Shown here: piece after piece, positions 55,951 through 64,000 of the stretch
Numbering within the stretch: position 1 is the first letter of the stretch
How the letters are laid out: the number at the start of each line of letters is the position of its first letter
Notes under the pieces: model-generated
Database searches by the model: none
Told to the model about the DNA's origin: nothing
The model's input: the letters and a program-made list of their open reading frames with translations, nothing else
Translations under genes and position numbers: made by a program
Assembly: GCA_039621445.1 (NCBI GenBank)
Contig: CP154956.1
Span: 4,834,170 to 4,898,169 of the forward strand
DNA: 64,000 nt
Direction of reading: 5' to 3'
Origin: Euglena gracilis
Lineage: Eukaryota > Euglenida > Euglenophyceae > Euglenales

Positions 55951-57390
55951 CAAGACTGGGCAAATTTCATGTTTTTCTATTTTTTTTCAGAAAATTTCAA
56001 AAATTTCAAAAATTTCAATATTTTCATTGAAAAAAATGGGAGAATCCTACTTCATTTCTCCCTCCCGACTGCTTCCGAAATTTCCGGCCTTGATGATGGT
56101 GGCCAACACTCAGAGAGGTGTTTTAAACATTCGCGGCGATCGCGGACGGAAGGACTTCCTAATTGGGAGCATAACTGGTGTGTTCTCCCCCTTGAAATTC
56201 GTTGTTTTTTCTTTGTTTGGAACTAAGAATCCAACTATTTGAAGGATAAGGAATATATTGATGCAGTATTTATTGAACATCAAAGCAGGTATGCCCCCTG
56301 AAGGTGACTTTTGAAGAATTGTTCTCCTGGCCTTTTCTGGTGCATCTTGACCACTTTCAAAAATTTGCCATTTTTTCCAAAATACGCTCCGCTGGGTGAC
56401 AATTTTGAGTGCCACCCTCTTGTGTGGCAGGTCTTCTACTGTGCGTTCTGTTTTTCTATCATTTCTGGCAGTCCATCTGGTTTTCTGGTGGTGTTTACAT
56501 GAAGGAACTTTTGCTTCCATTTCACAGAGAACGCTTGCTGCAGCTCTGTCTTTGACCTGTGTTTTGGGAGTGTTTTCACCTGGCATTGTGTGCTTTTAAT
56601 TTTAGGACAAGTGGCTCCATTCTGGAATTTTGCCAGATTTGCCAAAGTTGTTTTTTTCCCGTCCCAGTTGTTCGTCATCCCTGTGTTTCATGTATGATTC
56701 TTCCACTCACAGGTTCTACGTGTAGAATGTGAATTTTAGTCAAAGAAGTTACAAAAGAAGAAGAAGTTGTGAAGGTATTGGCAGCTGTTGTCAGGGTCCT
56801 GTGGTGTTTTGCAGAAAAAACACAGGACTCTGTTGTTGTTTATTGCGCACTTTCTTCATTGGTTTTGGTTTTGATGTGTTTCCTGCCTTTGTCTTCCTGA
56901 AAATTTTGTCAAAAGGGTTTTCTTCTTGGAGTGTGTTCTGAAAACTGGCACCCCCCCCCAAGTGTCAGGAAGGGCTGTACGGGAATCCCCTCAACCTGGG
57001 GGGTTCCAACCTCCCCCACCAGGGCTTTCCGTGTTCCTAGCGACGCCAATTTTTAGTGCCGTGGTGAGCGGTGGGGGCGTCCCGCCCCCTCTCCCCCCCT
57101 GAAGCCCGGGTGCAGGGTTTTTTCGGTGAAAAAACTTTTCGGAAGAAACTGGGATTTCAAGCTGGATGAAGGTTCCCGAGTGTTCCGAAACACCTTAAAG
57201 TAAATGAAAATCTCGTCGCATGCACGAGAGGAACGCAAATCTTCATTCCGTGCAATGGGGACAACGAAGGAAATACGTCTTCCATACTAAGGACGAGTGA
57301 CATTTTTGAAAAAATGCGTGAAATTTTCAACGGCCGGCCATAAATTTCACGATGGAAAATTTTCACGAGCGAATTGAATGCCCAGTCTTG
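55951..57390. mobile_element. hAT-like element 2, 1440 bp, inside the RT gene
   Basis: Perfect 12-bp TIR CAAGACTGGGCA (55951-55962) and TGCCCAGTCTTG (57379-57390). Flanks AGCACGTC (55943-55950) and AGCACGCC (57391-57398), 7 of 8. Removing it restores ARP-AFLAALNVRD in one frame. The interior is AT-rich with AAATTTC repeats and no recognised transposase; a 158-codon minus-strand frame at 56110-56586 has no known relatives. Confidence 0.9.
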
Positions 57391-58006
57391 AGCACGCCCG
57401 GCCTTCTTGGCGGCCCTGAATGTTCGGGACCGCATCCGCTTTGAGCATCAGAGTTCATCAATCTGCTCGAGCTGGATCGGCGACCGCCCATCCAAGGCGG
57501 CCGGCTTCGCTGTGGACGGTGCCTCGTTCCGGCTGATGCTCAAATGGCACCTGGGATTGCCCGTCGTGCCACTCAGCTTGGCAGGATCTCCCTGCCCCCT
57601 GGGATGTGGCCAAGTTGTGGACCCGTTTGGCGACCGCGCACCGTGCTGCCACAAGAACAAGCTCTGGGAACGCCACCACCGGGTGCAACACTTTCTTGGG
57701 ACACAGTTGCGGGCCCGGGGGATCCCCCACGCCCTCGAGGTGTCTGTTGCCGCCGACCAGAAACGGGACGCGGACATCTTCTTGCCGCATTGGTCTGGGG
57801 TGGCGTCCTGGGCCATTGACACGGGCATCAACCACCCCTCTCCGCCGAGTGCGGCCTGGAACCTACCCGCCTCTTGGGACCTCCTCCGCAATCGGGCAAA
57901 CTGGAAAACCGCCAAGTACGGTGGTCGATGCCAGGCACGTGGCGCCCGCTTTTCCCCACTGATTTTGAGCGTATGGGGCTCCTTCGGTGGGGCGACGGCA
58001 GTACAG
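57391..58006 (+). pseudogene. RT piece 4: CCHC knuckle and nuclease
   Basis: Continues with FLAALNVRDRIRFEHQSSSI, then LKWHLGLPVVPLSLAGSPC, a zinc-knuckle-like CPLGCGQVVDPFGDRAPCCH, then ERHHRVQHFLGTQLRARG and a PD-(D/E)XK-like core RDADIFLPHWSGVASWAID. It ends KYGGRCQARGARFSPLILS and GGATAVQ at the third insertion. The knuckle plus nuclease at the C terminus is the hallmark of RLE-type LINEs. Confidence 0.85.
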
Positions 58007-58316
58007 TTGGGGTTTTTGGGGACTCCCCCCTCCCCCCCCCTGTGGAGTTGGGATTTTTGGCTCCCCCCCCCCCTAGTGCCGAACCGTCCGAGACAGATGA
58101 AAAATTTGACACCAAAAATGGCCTTTTTAGACCAAAAAAAGGCCCTAAAAAAATTTTCTGGCGCCTTCGGCGCCGGTTTTGGCCAATTTTTGAGGGGGGG
58201 TTGGCAGTACAGTTGGGACCCCAGGACCCTCCCCCCCCCTGTGTTGAGACAGTACAGCAAAAAGTGCCAAAAAATGCAAAAAAAACTGACTTCGGGACCC
58301 CCCCTCCCCCCCCCCT
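58007..58316. mobile_element. third insertion in the RT gene, poly-C/G element
   Basis: CAGTACAG occurs at 57999-58006, 58205-58212 and 58250-58257, so an 8-bp TSD is likely. The three copies allow one or two events. The insert has C-runs, AAAAATGGCC and a perfect hairpin GGCGCC-TTCG-GGCGCC-type at 58160-58174. Its right limit is set by where RT coding resumes. Confidence 0.55.
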
Positions 58317-58472
58317 GCCAAAGCTCCAAGGGAGAGCCAGAGGGTGTGGGATGAGGTACGGCGCCGCCTCGGGGCCACGGCCTCGGGGGGGGGGGGGGCC
58401 AGGAGGGTCTCCTTGGATGAGCTGCAACAGGGCCTCTCTTTGGCTCTGTTCTCTGGGGTCGTTGTCACCTAA
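58317..58472 (+). pseudogene. RT piece 5: C-terminal end
   Basis: Reads AKAPRESQRVWDEVRRRLGA, then a Gly-run from poly-G, then ARRVSLDELQQGLSLALFSG VVVT and TAA. This Arg-rich helix followed by a short tail is the usual end of these RT proteins. Confidence 0.7.
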
Positions 58473-58870
58473 ATAGGGGTCGCTGCACAACTTGGCACAC
58501 TACTCATAACCAAGGAACTTGGTCACACGACCGCCGCTTTCTGAGCGACCCGTCACACCACCACTCCTAACAGTCACACCTGTTGTGTGGGTGTAGACTC
58601 TCCAGCCCTACACCCGTCCTGTCCTCTCCTCTCCTTGTGCCACACTTGCAAGCCACGTGGCTTCCTCGTCTGTACTTCGTACCGCCATCTATACCTCCAC
58701 CCTCCGCCCTCTGCTAGCGCCTCTCCCCTCCCGACTCTTTGACCTCGCTCATTCTGCCGTATTGTACATAGCCTAACTCCCCCGAACAACACAAATCCAT
58801 CAGGCTGCGCCACTGGTCGGTGGATTCGGTTTCGCCCTACCACCGGTTTGGAACATTGGCACAGGGGGGT
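58473..58870 (+). other. 3' untranslated region of the retrotransposon
   Basis: A C/T-rich segment of about 400 bp without open frames. It ends in CCTACCACCGGTTTGGAACA before poly-C patches begin. No poly-A tail or tandem tail was found, and the exact 3' end is not determined. Confidence 0.5.
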
Positions 58871-58879
58871 TGGTACACC

Positions 58880-59147
58880 CCTCCCCCCCCCTCTGAGGGG
58901 CTCGCCTCCCCCCCCCCCTAGCCGGACCCCCTCGCCACGCCACCTGTTAAAATTTTAAATTTTTGATGTTGCAACCATGGCACACACCCCCCATCCGAGA
59001 CCCCCTCGGCACGCCATTTTCCCGCCATTTCCCCCCCCCTATTCGGACCCCCTCGCCACGGCGTACCAACCCCCCACAGCCTACTGGATTTGACGATCCC
59101 CCCCCCTATTTGGCCGCCCTCCGGGCGGCCCGGACCCCCCTTCTGGC
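58880..59147. repeat. CCCCCTCGCCACG repeats
   Basis: GGACCCCCTCGCCACGCCA-like units at about 58922, 58998 and 59044 with C-runs between; about 60-75 bp spacing. Confidence 0.6.
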
Positions 59148-59195
59148 TTAGGGTTAGGGTTAGGGTTAGGGTTAGGGTTAGGGTTAGGGTTAGGG
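59148..59195 (+). repeat. interstitial telomere-type repeat (TTAGGG)8
   Basis: Eight exact TTAGGG hexamers, G-rich strand on the plus strand, followed by CCAATTAGGGGGG. It sits between the retrotransposon and composite satellite array 3. Confidence 0.97.
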
Positions 59196-59228
59196 CCAAT
59201 TAGGGGGGAGGGGACAATTAGGGGGGGT

Positions 59229-61180
59229 CGCTGAGCTCTTATCCCTTTATGGGTAAGAGCGAAGCTTACCACTGGGGGAAAACCCCCCCCCGACCCCCCT
59301 CCCCCCCCCCCCTCCCCCCCCCCTCGGGGCCACCTCGGGAACCGGCGGATTATCACCATGATCCCGGCCCCGTTCCCGAAATTTTTTTTTCCAGTCGCGA
59401 GCGACTGGATTCCTAGTTTCCGAATCACCTGGGTTTGACCCCCAACTCCCCGCCAGGCCCGAGTTATTCACGCGCGAAGGGGTCCAAACTGGGTAGGATT
59501 GGCCAACCCCCCTTTTTATGCCCCCCCCCCTTTGGACTCTGCCATTTCGGCCAAAAAATGTCAATTTTCAAAATATCTCCAAAATGAAGCAAAATCAAAG
59601 GAAATGTCCGGCGACCTAATTTGAAGCCCTTGGAACACCCCATCTGCCGGTATTTTGATTTCCCCGCAACTCCCCGCCTGGCCCGAGATACGGCCGTTTT
59701 CGGCCCGGATGGCCGTTTTGTGCACTTTTTCCACTGTCCGACTTAGCCGTTTTCAGCCAAAATTCGGCCAAAAATCAATGGTTTCAAAATTTTTCCAAAA
59801 TGAAGCAAAATCAAAGGAAATGTCCGGAGACCTAAATTGAAGCCCTTGGAACACTCCATCTACCGGTATTTTGATTTCCCCACAACTATTTGCGTAGCCC
59901 GAGATACGGCTGTTTTTCAGCCGATTCTGGCCATTTTGTACACTTTTTCCATTGGTGGACTTAGCCGTTTTTGGCCAAAAAAGGCGAAAAATATCGAAAA
60001 AAAATTTTTTACCCAAACCCATGCTTCTTGGCCTCCCGGACCCGGAAAAAGGGTTTTCGAGCCGAAAATGGGCGTTTTTCGACCATCATGGCCATCATGG
60101 CCATCATGACCCGTGATGGCCATGATGCGCATCATGACCCGTGATGGGCCATGATGCCCATCATGACCCATGATGCCCACCATGACCCATGATGCCAATC
60201 ATGGGTCATGATGCCCATCATGACCGAGGATGGCCATCATGACCAATGATGGGCATCATGGGTCAAAAAAGTCGAAAAAAAATAGAAATAATTTTTTTGC
60301 CCGAAACGATGTTTTTGGGCCTCCCGGACCCGGAAAAACTGTTTCTGAGCCGATATGAGTGTTTTTTCGACCCTCCAGCGCCCCGTTTTGGGCAGCCAAC
60401 CCATTGACTTTGGGTCAAAAACGCATCAAAAACGGGTCAAAAAAGTCGAAAAAAAATCGAAAAAAACGAAACGATGTCCTTTGGCCTCCCGGACCCGGAA
60501 AAACTGTTTTTGAGCCGAAAATGAGCGTTTTTCGACCCGCCAGCGCCCCGTTTTGGGCCGCCAACCCATTGACTTTGGGTCAAAACAAGGTCAAAAAAGT
60601 CGAAAAAAATCGAAAAAAAAATTTGCCCAAAACGATGTTTTTTGGCCTCCCGGACCCAGAAAAACTGTTTTTGAGCCGAAAATGAGTGTTTTTCGACCCG
60701 CCGGCGCCCCGTTTTGGGCCGCCGACCCAGTGACTTTGGGTCAAAACAAGGTCAAAAAAGTCTAAAAAAATCGAAAAAAATTTTTGGGCCCGAAACGATG
60801 TTTTTTGGCCTCCCGGACCCAGAAAAACTGTTTTGAGCCGAAAATGAGCGTTTTTCGACCCGCCAGCGCCCCGTTTTGGGCCGCCAACCCATTGACTTTG
60901 GGTCAAAACAAGGTCAAAAAAGTCGAAAAAAATCGAAAAAAAATTTCTTTTGCCCAAAACGATGTTTTTTGGCCTCCCGGACCCAGAAAAACTGTTTTGA
61001 GCCGAAAACGAGCGTTTTTCGACCCGCCAGCGCCCCGTTTTGGCCCGCCGACCCATTGACTTTGGGTCAAAACCGGGTCAAAAAAGTCGAAAAAAATCCA
61101 AAAAAATTTTTTGCCCGAAACGATGTTTTTTGGCCTCCCGGACCTAGAAAAACTGCTTTGATCCGAAAACGAGCGTTTTT
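59229..61180 (+). repeat. composite satellite array 3
   Basis: Same order as array 1: GCTGAGCTCTTATCCCTTTA lead-in, C-run, CTCCCCGCCAGGCCCGAG block, two ~215-bp units (GGAAATGTCCGG at 59600 and 59815), a CATGATGG minisatellite, then six ~163-bp units. Unit starts (GAAACGATGT or AAAACGATGT) are at 60303, 60468, 60629, 60792, 60956 and 61117, spacing 161-165 bp. Confidence 0.92.
60083..60262. repeat. ATCATGGCC/GGCATGATG minisatellite
   Basis: About 15 short units alternating between ATCATGACC and its near-complement GGTCATGAT, so the whole block is highly self-complementary. Confidence 0.9.
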
Positions 61181-61440
61181 CGGGCCGCCGGGCCGCCGGG
61201 CTGCCAGCCGGGCCGCCGGCCGGACCGCCGGGCCGCCGGCCGCCGGCCGGACCGCCGGGCCGCCGGCCGACCGCCAGGGCCGCCGGGCCGCCAGCCGGAC
61301 CGCCGGGCCGCCGGCCGCCGGCCGGACCGCCGGGCCGCCGGGGCCCGCCGGCCGGCCGCCGGGCCGCCGGCCGGACGCCGGGTCGCTGCCGGCCTTCCGG
61401 CCGGGTCCCCTTTCCTCCGGACCCCCTTCCGTGGGCGGGC
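61181..61440. repeat. GGGCCGCCGGCC simple repeat
   Basis: About 250 bp composed of CCGGGCCGCC and GGCCGGACCG words. Shorter tracts of the same type close the units of array 2 (50400, 50705-50770). Confidence 0.9.
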
Positions 61441-62420
61441 CAGCCTCCCGAACCCCCTGCCGGGCCTAACTGCCGATCCTCCCGGCCGCCTGGCGCGCAT
61501 AAAAAGCTACTCCTTTCGCCGGGCCGCCCTGTTACCTCCGGGCGCCGTTCCGGTGCCGCGATCCTCCTTCCCCCTATGGGCCCTCCGCACCCGACTCAGT
61601 GGGGCTTACAAAAGGACCGCCGGTCATGGGTGGCGGTGGGGGGGCCGGGGTCTTGATGGGGTCCGGGGGGTAAAAAAGGAAATAACGGGGGGGATTAAAA
61701 AAAAAGCTAGAGAAATCAGCACTCCAATACACCAAACGCCCCCCCACCCTTAGCCCCCAACCCTAAGGATTCCCTCCCGCCGCCGCCATCCTACAGACTG
61801 GACCTCCTTGGCAAGGCGTTTGGGGGATGAGCCCCTGCCAGAGCTATGTCTGCACGCCTCCGGGGTCTTGGCTCCGTGGCAGGGGTGGGGCTCCGCCCCC
61901 CCAACCACCCCACCGACCCGTAACCTTCCCTTTGTCCATTGGCGACACATACTCCCCGGGGCTGCCGTTTTGTGGTCACTGGGTGCGGCAACGATCACGA
62001 AATAACAAAAAATGGTTTCATTTTGGCAATATACTTGGAGGGTGGCTGTTTGTGCAAAAATTTGAATGTGCCGAGGAGTAGGCTGTTTGGTAGCCGTGGA
62101 AATGTACATTTGATTTGTGTGTGGAAAAATGCGGTTTATATTTTGGTAGATCACGGGGGTCAGTATGGGTGGAGCTCAAGGTGGCTGGGGTTGGTGTTGT
62201 GGTTTTTGAGGTAGATTGTGTTCACGGGGGGGGGCTTAAAAGTCGGGGGAAGTGGCCCGTAACTCCTTAGAGTGGGGGTCGGCGTGTAGGAGAAGGGGGA
62301 AGATACAATGCTGGCCGACTTGGAGCGCCAGGAGGAGATAGCGGGAGGGGGTCAGGAGGGAGAGGACCACAGGTGGAGGGAAAGAAAACGGGTAGGGTGG
62401 GACCGGGGGAGAAAAAAAAA
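61441..62420. other. unassigned
   Basis: No convincing exon. Minus-strand frames at 61750-62154 carry GC-rich codons near the left but no splice-bounded exon could be set. Confidence 0.3.
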
Positions 62421-63240
62421 AAAAAAAGAACGATGTTTTTTTGGGGTGCCCGGACTGTGAGAAAAGAGCGAAAAGTCGACAGAAAAATTAGGGCCGATTG
62501 ACTTTGGGCAAAAAAAGAAGGAGAAAAAAGAACGAAAAAAATTCGAAGGAAGAGAAAAAATTAGGAATGGGGGAGGTGGGGGAGGGTGAAGGTTGAAATG
62601 AAGAAAGAAAGGGCCCGGAAAAGGGGGGAAGGGGGGAGGAGTAAAAGGTAAAAGGGGGAGAGGAGTGGGGGAAAAAGTTTTTGGGGGGGACCCGGCGGGG
62701 GGCGAGGCGGCGGGGGGGTGAGTTTGGGGGGGGGGGACCGGGAAGGGGGAAGGGGAAGGGGGAGAGGGGGGGACGGGGTAGGTAGAAAGAAAATTGTTGG
62801 GGGATGCCCGGATGAACGAGCGTTGGGGGGGGGGGGGACGAAGGGGGCGGGAGCGCCCGGGGGAGGCCCGCCGGGGAGGGGGAGGGGGCGGGGGGGCAGG
62901 GGGAGGGGGGGGGGCACAAGGGGGGCCTCCTCCGGGGCGGGTGGGGGGGAAAGCTGGGGGAAAGAGGGGGGAAGGGGGCGGGGAAGGGGGGGCAAAAGGG
63001 GGAGAAGGGCGGCGGGGGGGGGGGTGGGGGGCATTGGCGAGGGGGAGGGCGCCAGGGACTGCGGGGGTGGGGGGGGGGGGCAGGGGGGCGGGGAGCGCGC
63101 CGATGGGGGGTGGGGGGGAGAGGGGGGGGGGGGGGGGGGGGGTTGGGAGGGGGGGGTGGCAAAAAGAGAATTTGAAGAAAAAAAAAGAGGGGGACGGGCC
63201 CGGGGGGGGCGGGGGGTCAATGGGGGGGGGTGATAAAAAA
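62421..63240 (+). repeat. purine-rich, G-saturated tract (decayed satellite at its start)
   Basis: The first ~130 bp align by eye with the 163-bp unit (GAACGATGTTTTTTTGGGGT, then GATTGACTTTGGGCAAAA) but with excess G. From about 62560 the plus strand is nearly all G and A with long G-runs. It is either a polypurine tract or low-quality sequence. The Pro-rich minus frames are by-products. Confidence 0.75.
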
Positions 63241-63607
63241 AGGGCTCAGCACGTAATGCCCGAAAACACTGGTTAACCCCTACCCGGCGAGCCCACTAAT
63301 TGAGATCGCCCATTGGGACAGTGTACTTCATATTGCGAAACCCCCGTAATACACCCGATAAAGTCAATTTTCCCTTGAGAAGGTAGCGCCCCCCCCTAAT
63401 TTGTCAACGGTGGGCTCTGGACAAGTTAGGGGGTGCAAATAGAAGGGGGGTCACGTTATTTCCCTTGGCGGTCTCCTTCTCCGTGTGCATATTGTACATG
63501 GAGCCCCACTTAGCCCTCTTGCGACGATGTGGAATGTTCATTTCTGACCCGCCGTAGCACCATGTGCATGAACGATGCACGCCGGTTATATATATGTGAA
63601 CATCAAC

Positions 63608-63769
63608 GGGCTTCAGCAAATGACAGGCCAGGCGGGTGGTCTGCTTCAGGAGGGCCCGCATCTCGGCGACCAAGGCTTCAGGGGCCCGCGGGGCCGGCTG
63701 GCACTCCTCCACTCCAGGTGTTCCCGCCGGGGTGGAGGAAGCTGCAGGTGGTGGCGGGGTCGTCGACAA
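63608..63769 (-). CDS. GC-rich exon candidate
   Basis: A minus-strand frame with strong G/C third positions: STTPPPPAASSTPAGTPGVE, then ECQPAPRAPEALVAEMRALL, then KQTTRLACHLLKP, stopping its bias exactly at CTGAAGCCC|GTTGATG, a possible donor. A disordered Pro/Ala-rich start followed by a short helix. No acceptor or start codon fixed. It could be a host exon or a Gag-like N terminus. Confidence 0.4.
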
Positions 63770-64000
63770 AGTGCTGCGCGGTGACGGTGAGGGTAGTGTC
63801 CAGGGTCTACGCGTTCTGGGTGCTCCTGAGAGGAGACTAGAGACGCTGCTGGTCTTGCTTGGGGAAAGTCTCCAGCCCGGGACTGGGGTGGATGGGATGA
63901 AAAAGGGACTTGTAAAGGGGAAAGGTGATAAGTGAAGAGGCAGGACAGAATTATGGGCCCATGAGAGGAGGGAAAATAGGAAAAGAGGAGGGGAAAAAAG
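63770..64000. other. window edge, nothing recognised
   Basis: G-rich mixed sequence with no exon or repeat that I can support. Confidence 0.4.

Larger units (their letters stand above)
50774..58870 (+). mobile_element. RT retrotransposon (non-LTR), split by three insertions
   Basis: One coding sequence can be followed through five pieces: 50774-51073, 54624-55280, 55281-55950, 57391-58006 and 58317-58472. Domains in order are the pre-RT segment (FPRGSAPGPSGLRP), RT fingers and palm, thumb, a CCHC knuckle and a PD-(D/E)XK-like nuclease. This domain order fits RLE-type LINE elements. The 5' part is missing, cut by the satellite. The 3' untranslated part is C/T-rich with no poly-A tail seen. 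Confidence 0.85.

Noticed and set aside
56110-56586. 158-codon minus-strand ORF in hAT-like element 2 as a transposase
   Set aside because: No transposase motif, zinc finger or DDE-like pattern is visible.
62488-63220. Long Pro-rich minus frames and Gly-rich plus frames
   Set aside because: They arise from poly-G/poly-C; all frames are open at once.

Overview
This is a non-coding-rich window from a nuclear genome, most likely of a unicellular eukaryote (an alga or related protist). The pointers are short GC-rich exons with canonical GT-AG borders and matching intron phases, eight exact TTAGGG repeats, a non-LTR retrotransposon of the RT + CCHC + PD-(D/E)XK type, hAT-type and TA-targeting DNA transposons, kilobase-scale microsatellites and satellite arrays. 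TTAGGG is compatible with stramenopiles or haptophytes, but I cannot name the organism. There is no bacterial operon, CRISPR array or rRNA.

Layout. 1-966: a 606-bp hAT-type MITE with an 8-bp target duplication. 967-14398: a 13.4-kb G/T-only microsatellite built from TGTG, TGAG and TGCG. 14.4-26.1 kb: the introns and flanks of a minus-strand gene, reconstructed from phase-compatible exons at 26.0, 24.1, 20.1 and 19.9 kb. Its introns hold a 2.9-kb inverted-repeat element (E1) and several MITEs. 27-31 kb: a plus-strand gene fragment with two phase-matched exons (28910-29060, 29153-29223), an unrelated-looking ORF at 29.9-30.2 kb, tandem repeats and a structured stretch. 32164-35342: a second inverted-repeat element (E2), related to E1. 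36.7-45.1 kb: a dense nest of TA-flanked MITEs with poly-C/poly-G ends, two isolated host or retroelement exons, and a 3.6-kb element carrying a broken tyrosine-recombinase gene. 45.7-50.8 kb and 59.2-61.4 kb: satellite arrays. 50774-58870: one RT retrotransposon split by two hAT insertions and a third insertion. 62.4-63.2 kb: a purine-rich, G-saturated tract. 63.6 kb: one further GC-rich exon candidate.

The strongest result is a readable order of insertions. A LINE-like RT gene was interrupted at 51074 by a hAT transposon (TSD GGAACACT, TIR TAGCAAWGGC) and at 55951 by a second hAT-like element (TSD AGCACGYC, TIR CAAGACTGGGCA). Both exact excisions bring the RT frame back together. In the same way, two TA-flanked MITEs can be proved by their empty sites: one sits in the right TIR of the recombinase element, whose left TIR is intact, and one sits inside a sister MITE. 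Small MITEs of both types carry a recurring GC-rich hairpin, often with a C(TTCG)G tetraloop.
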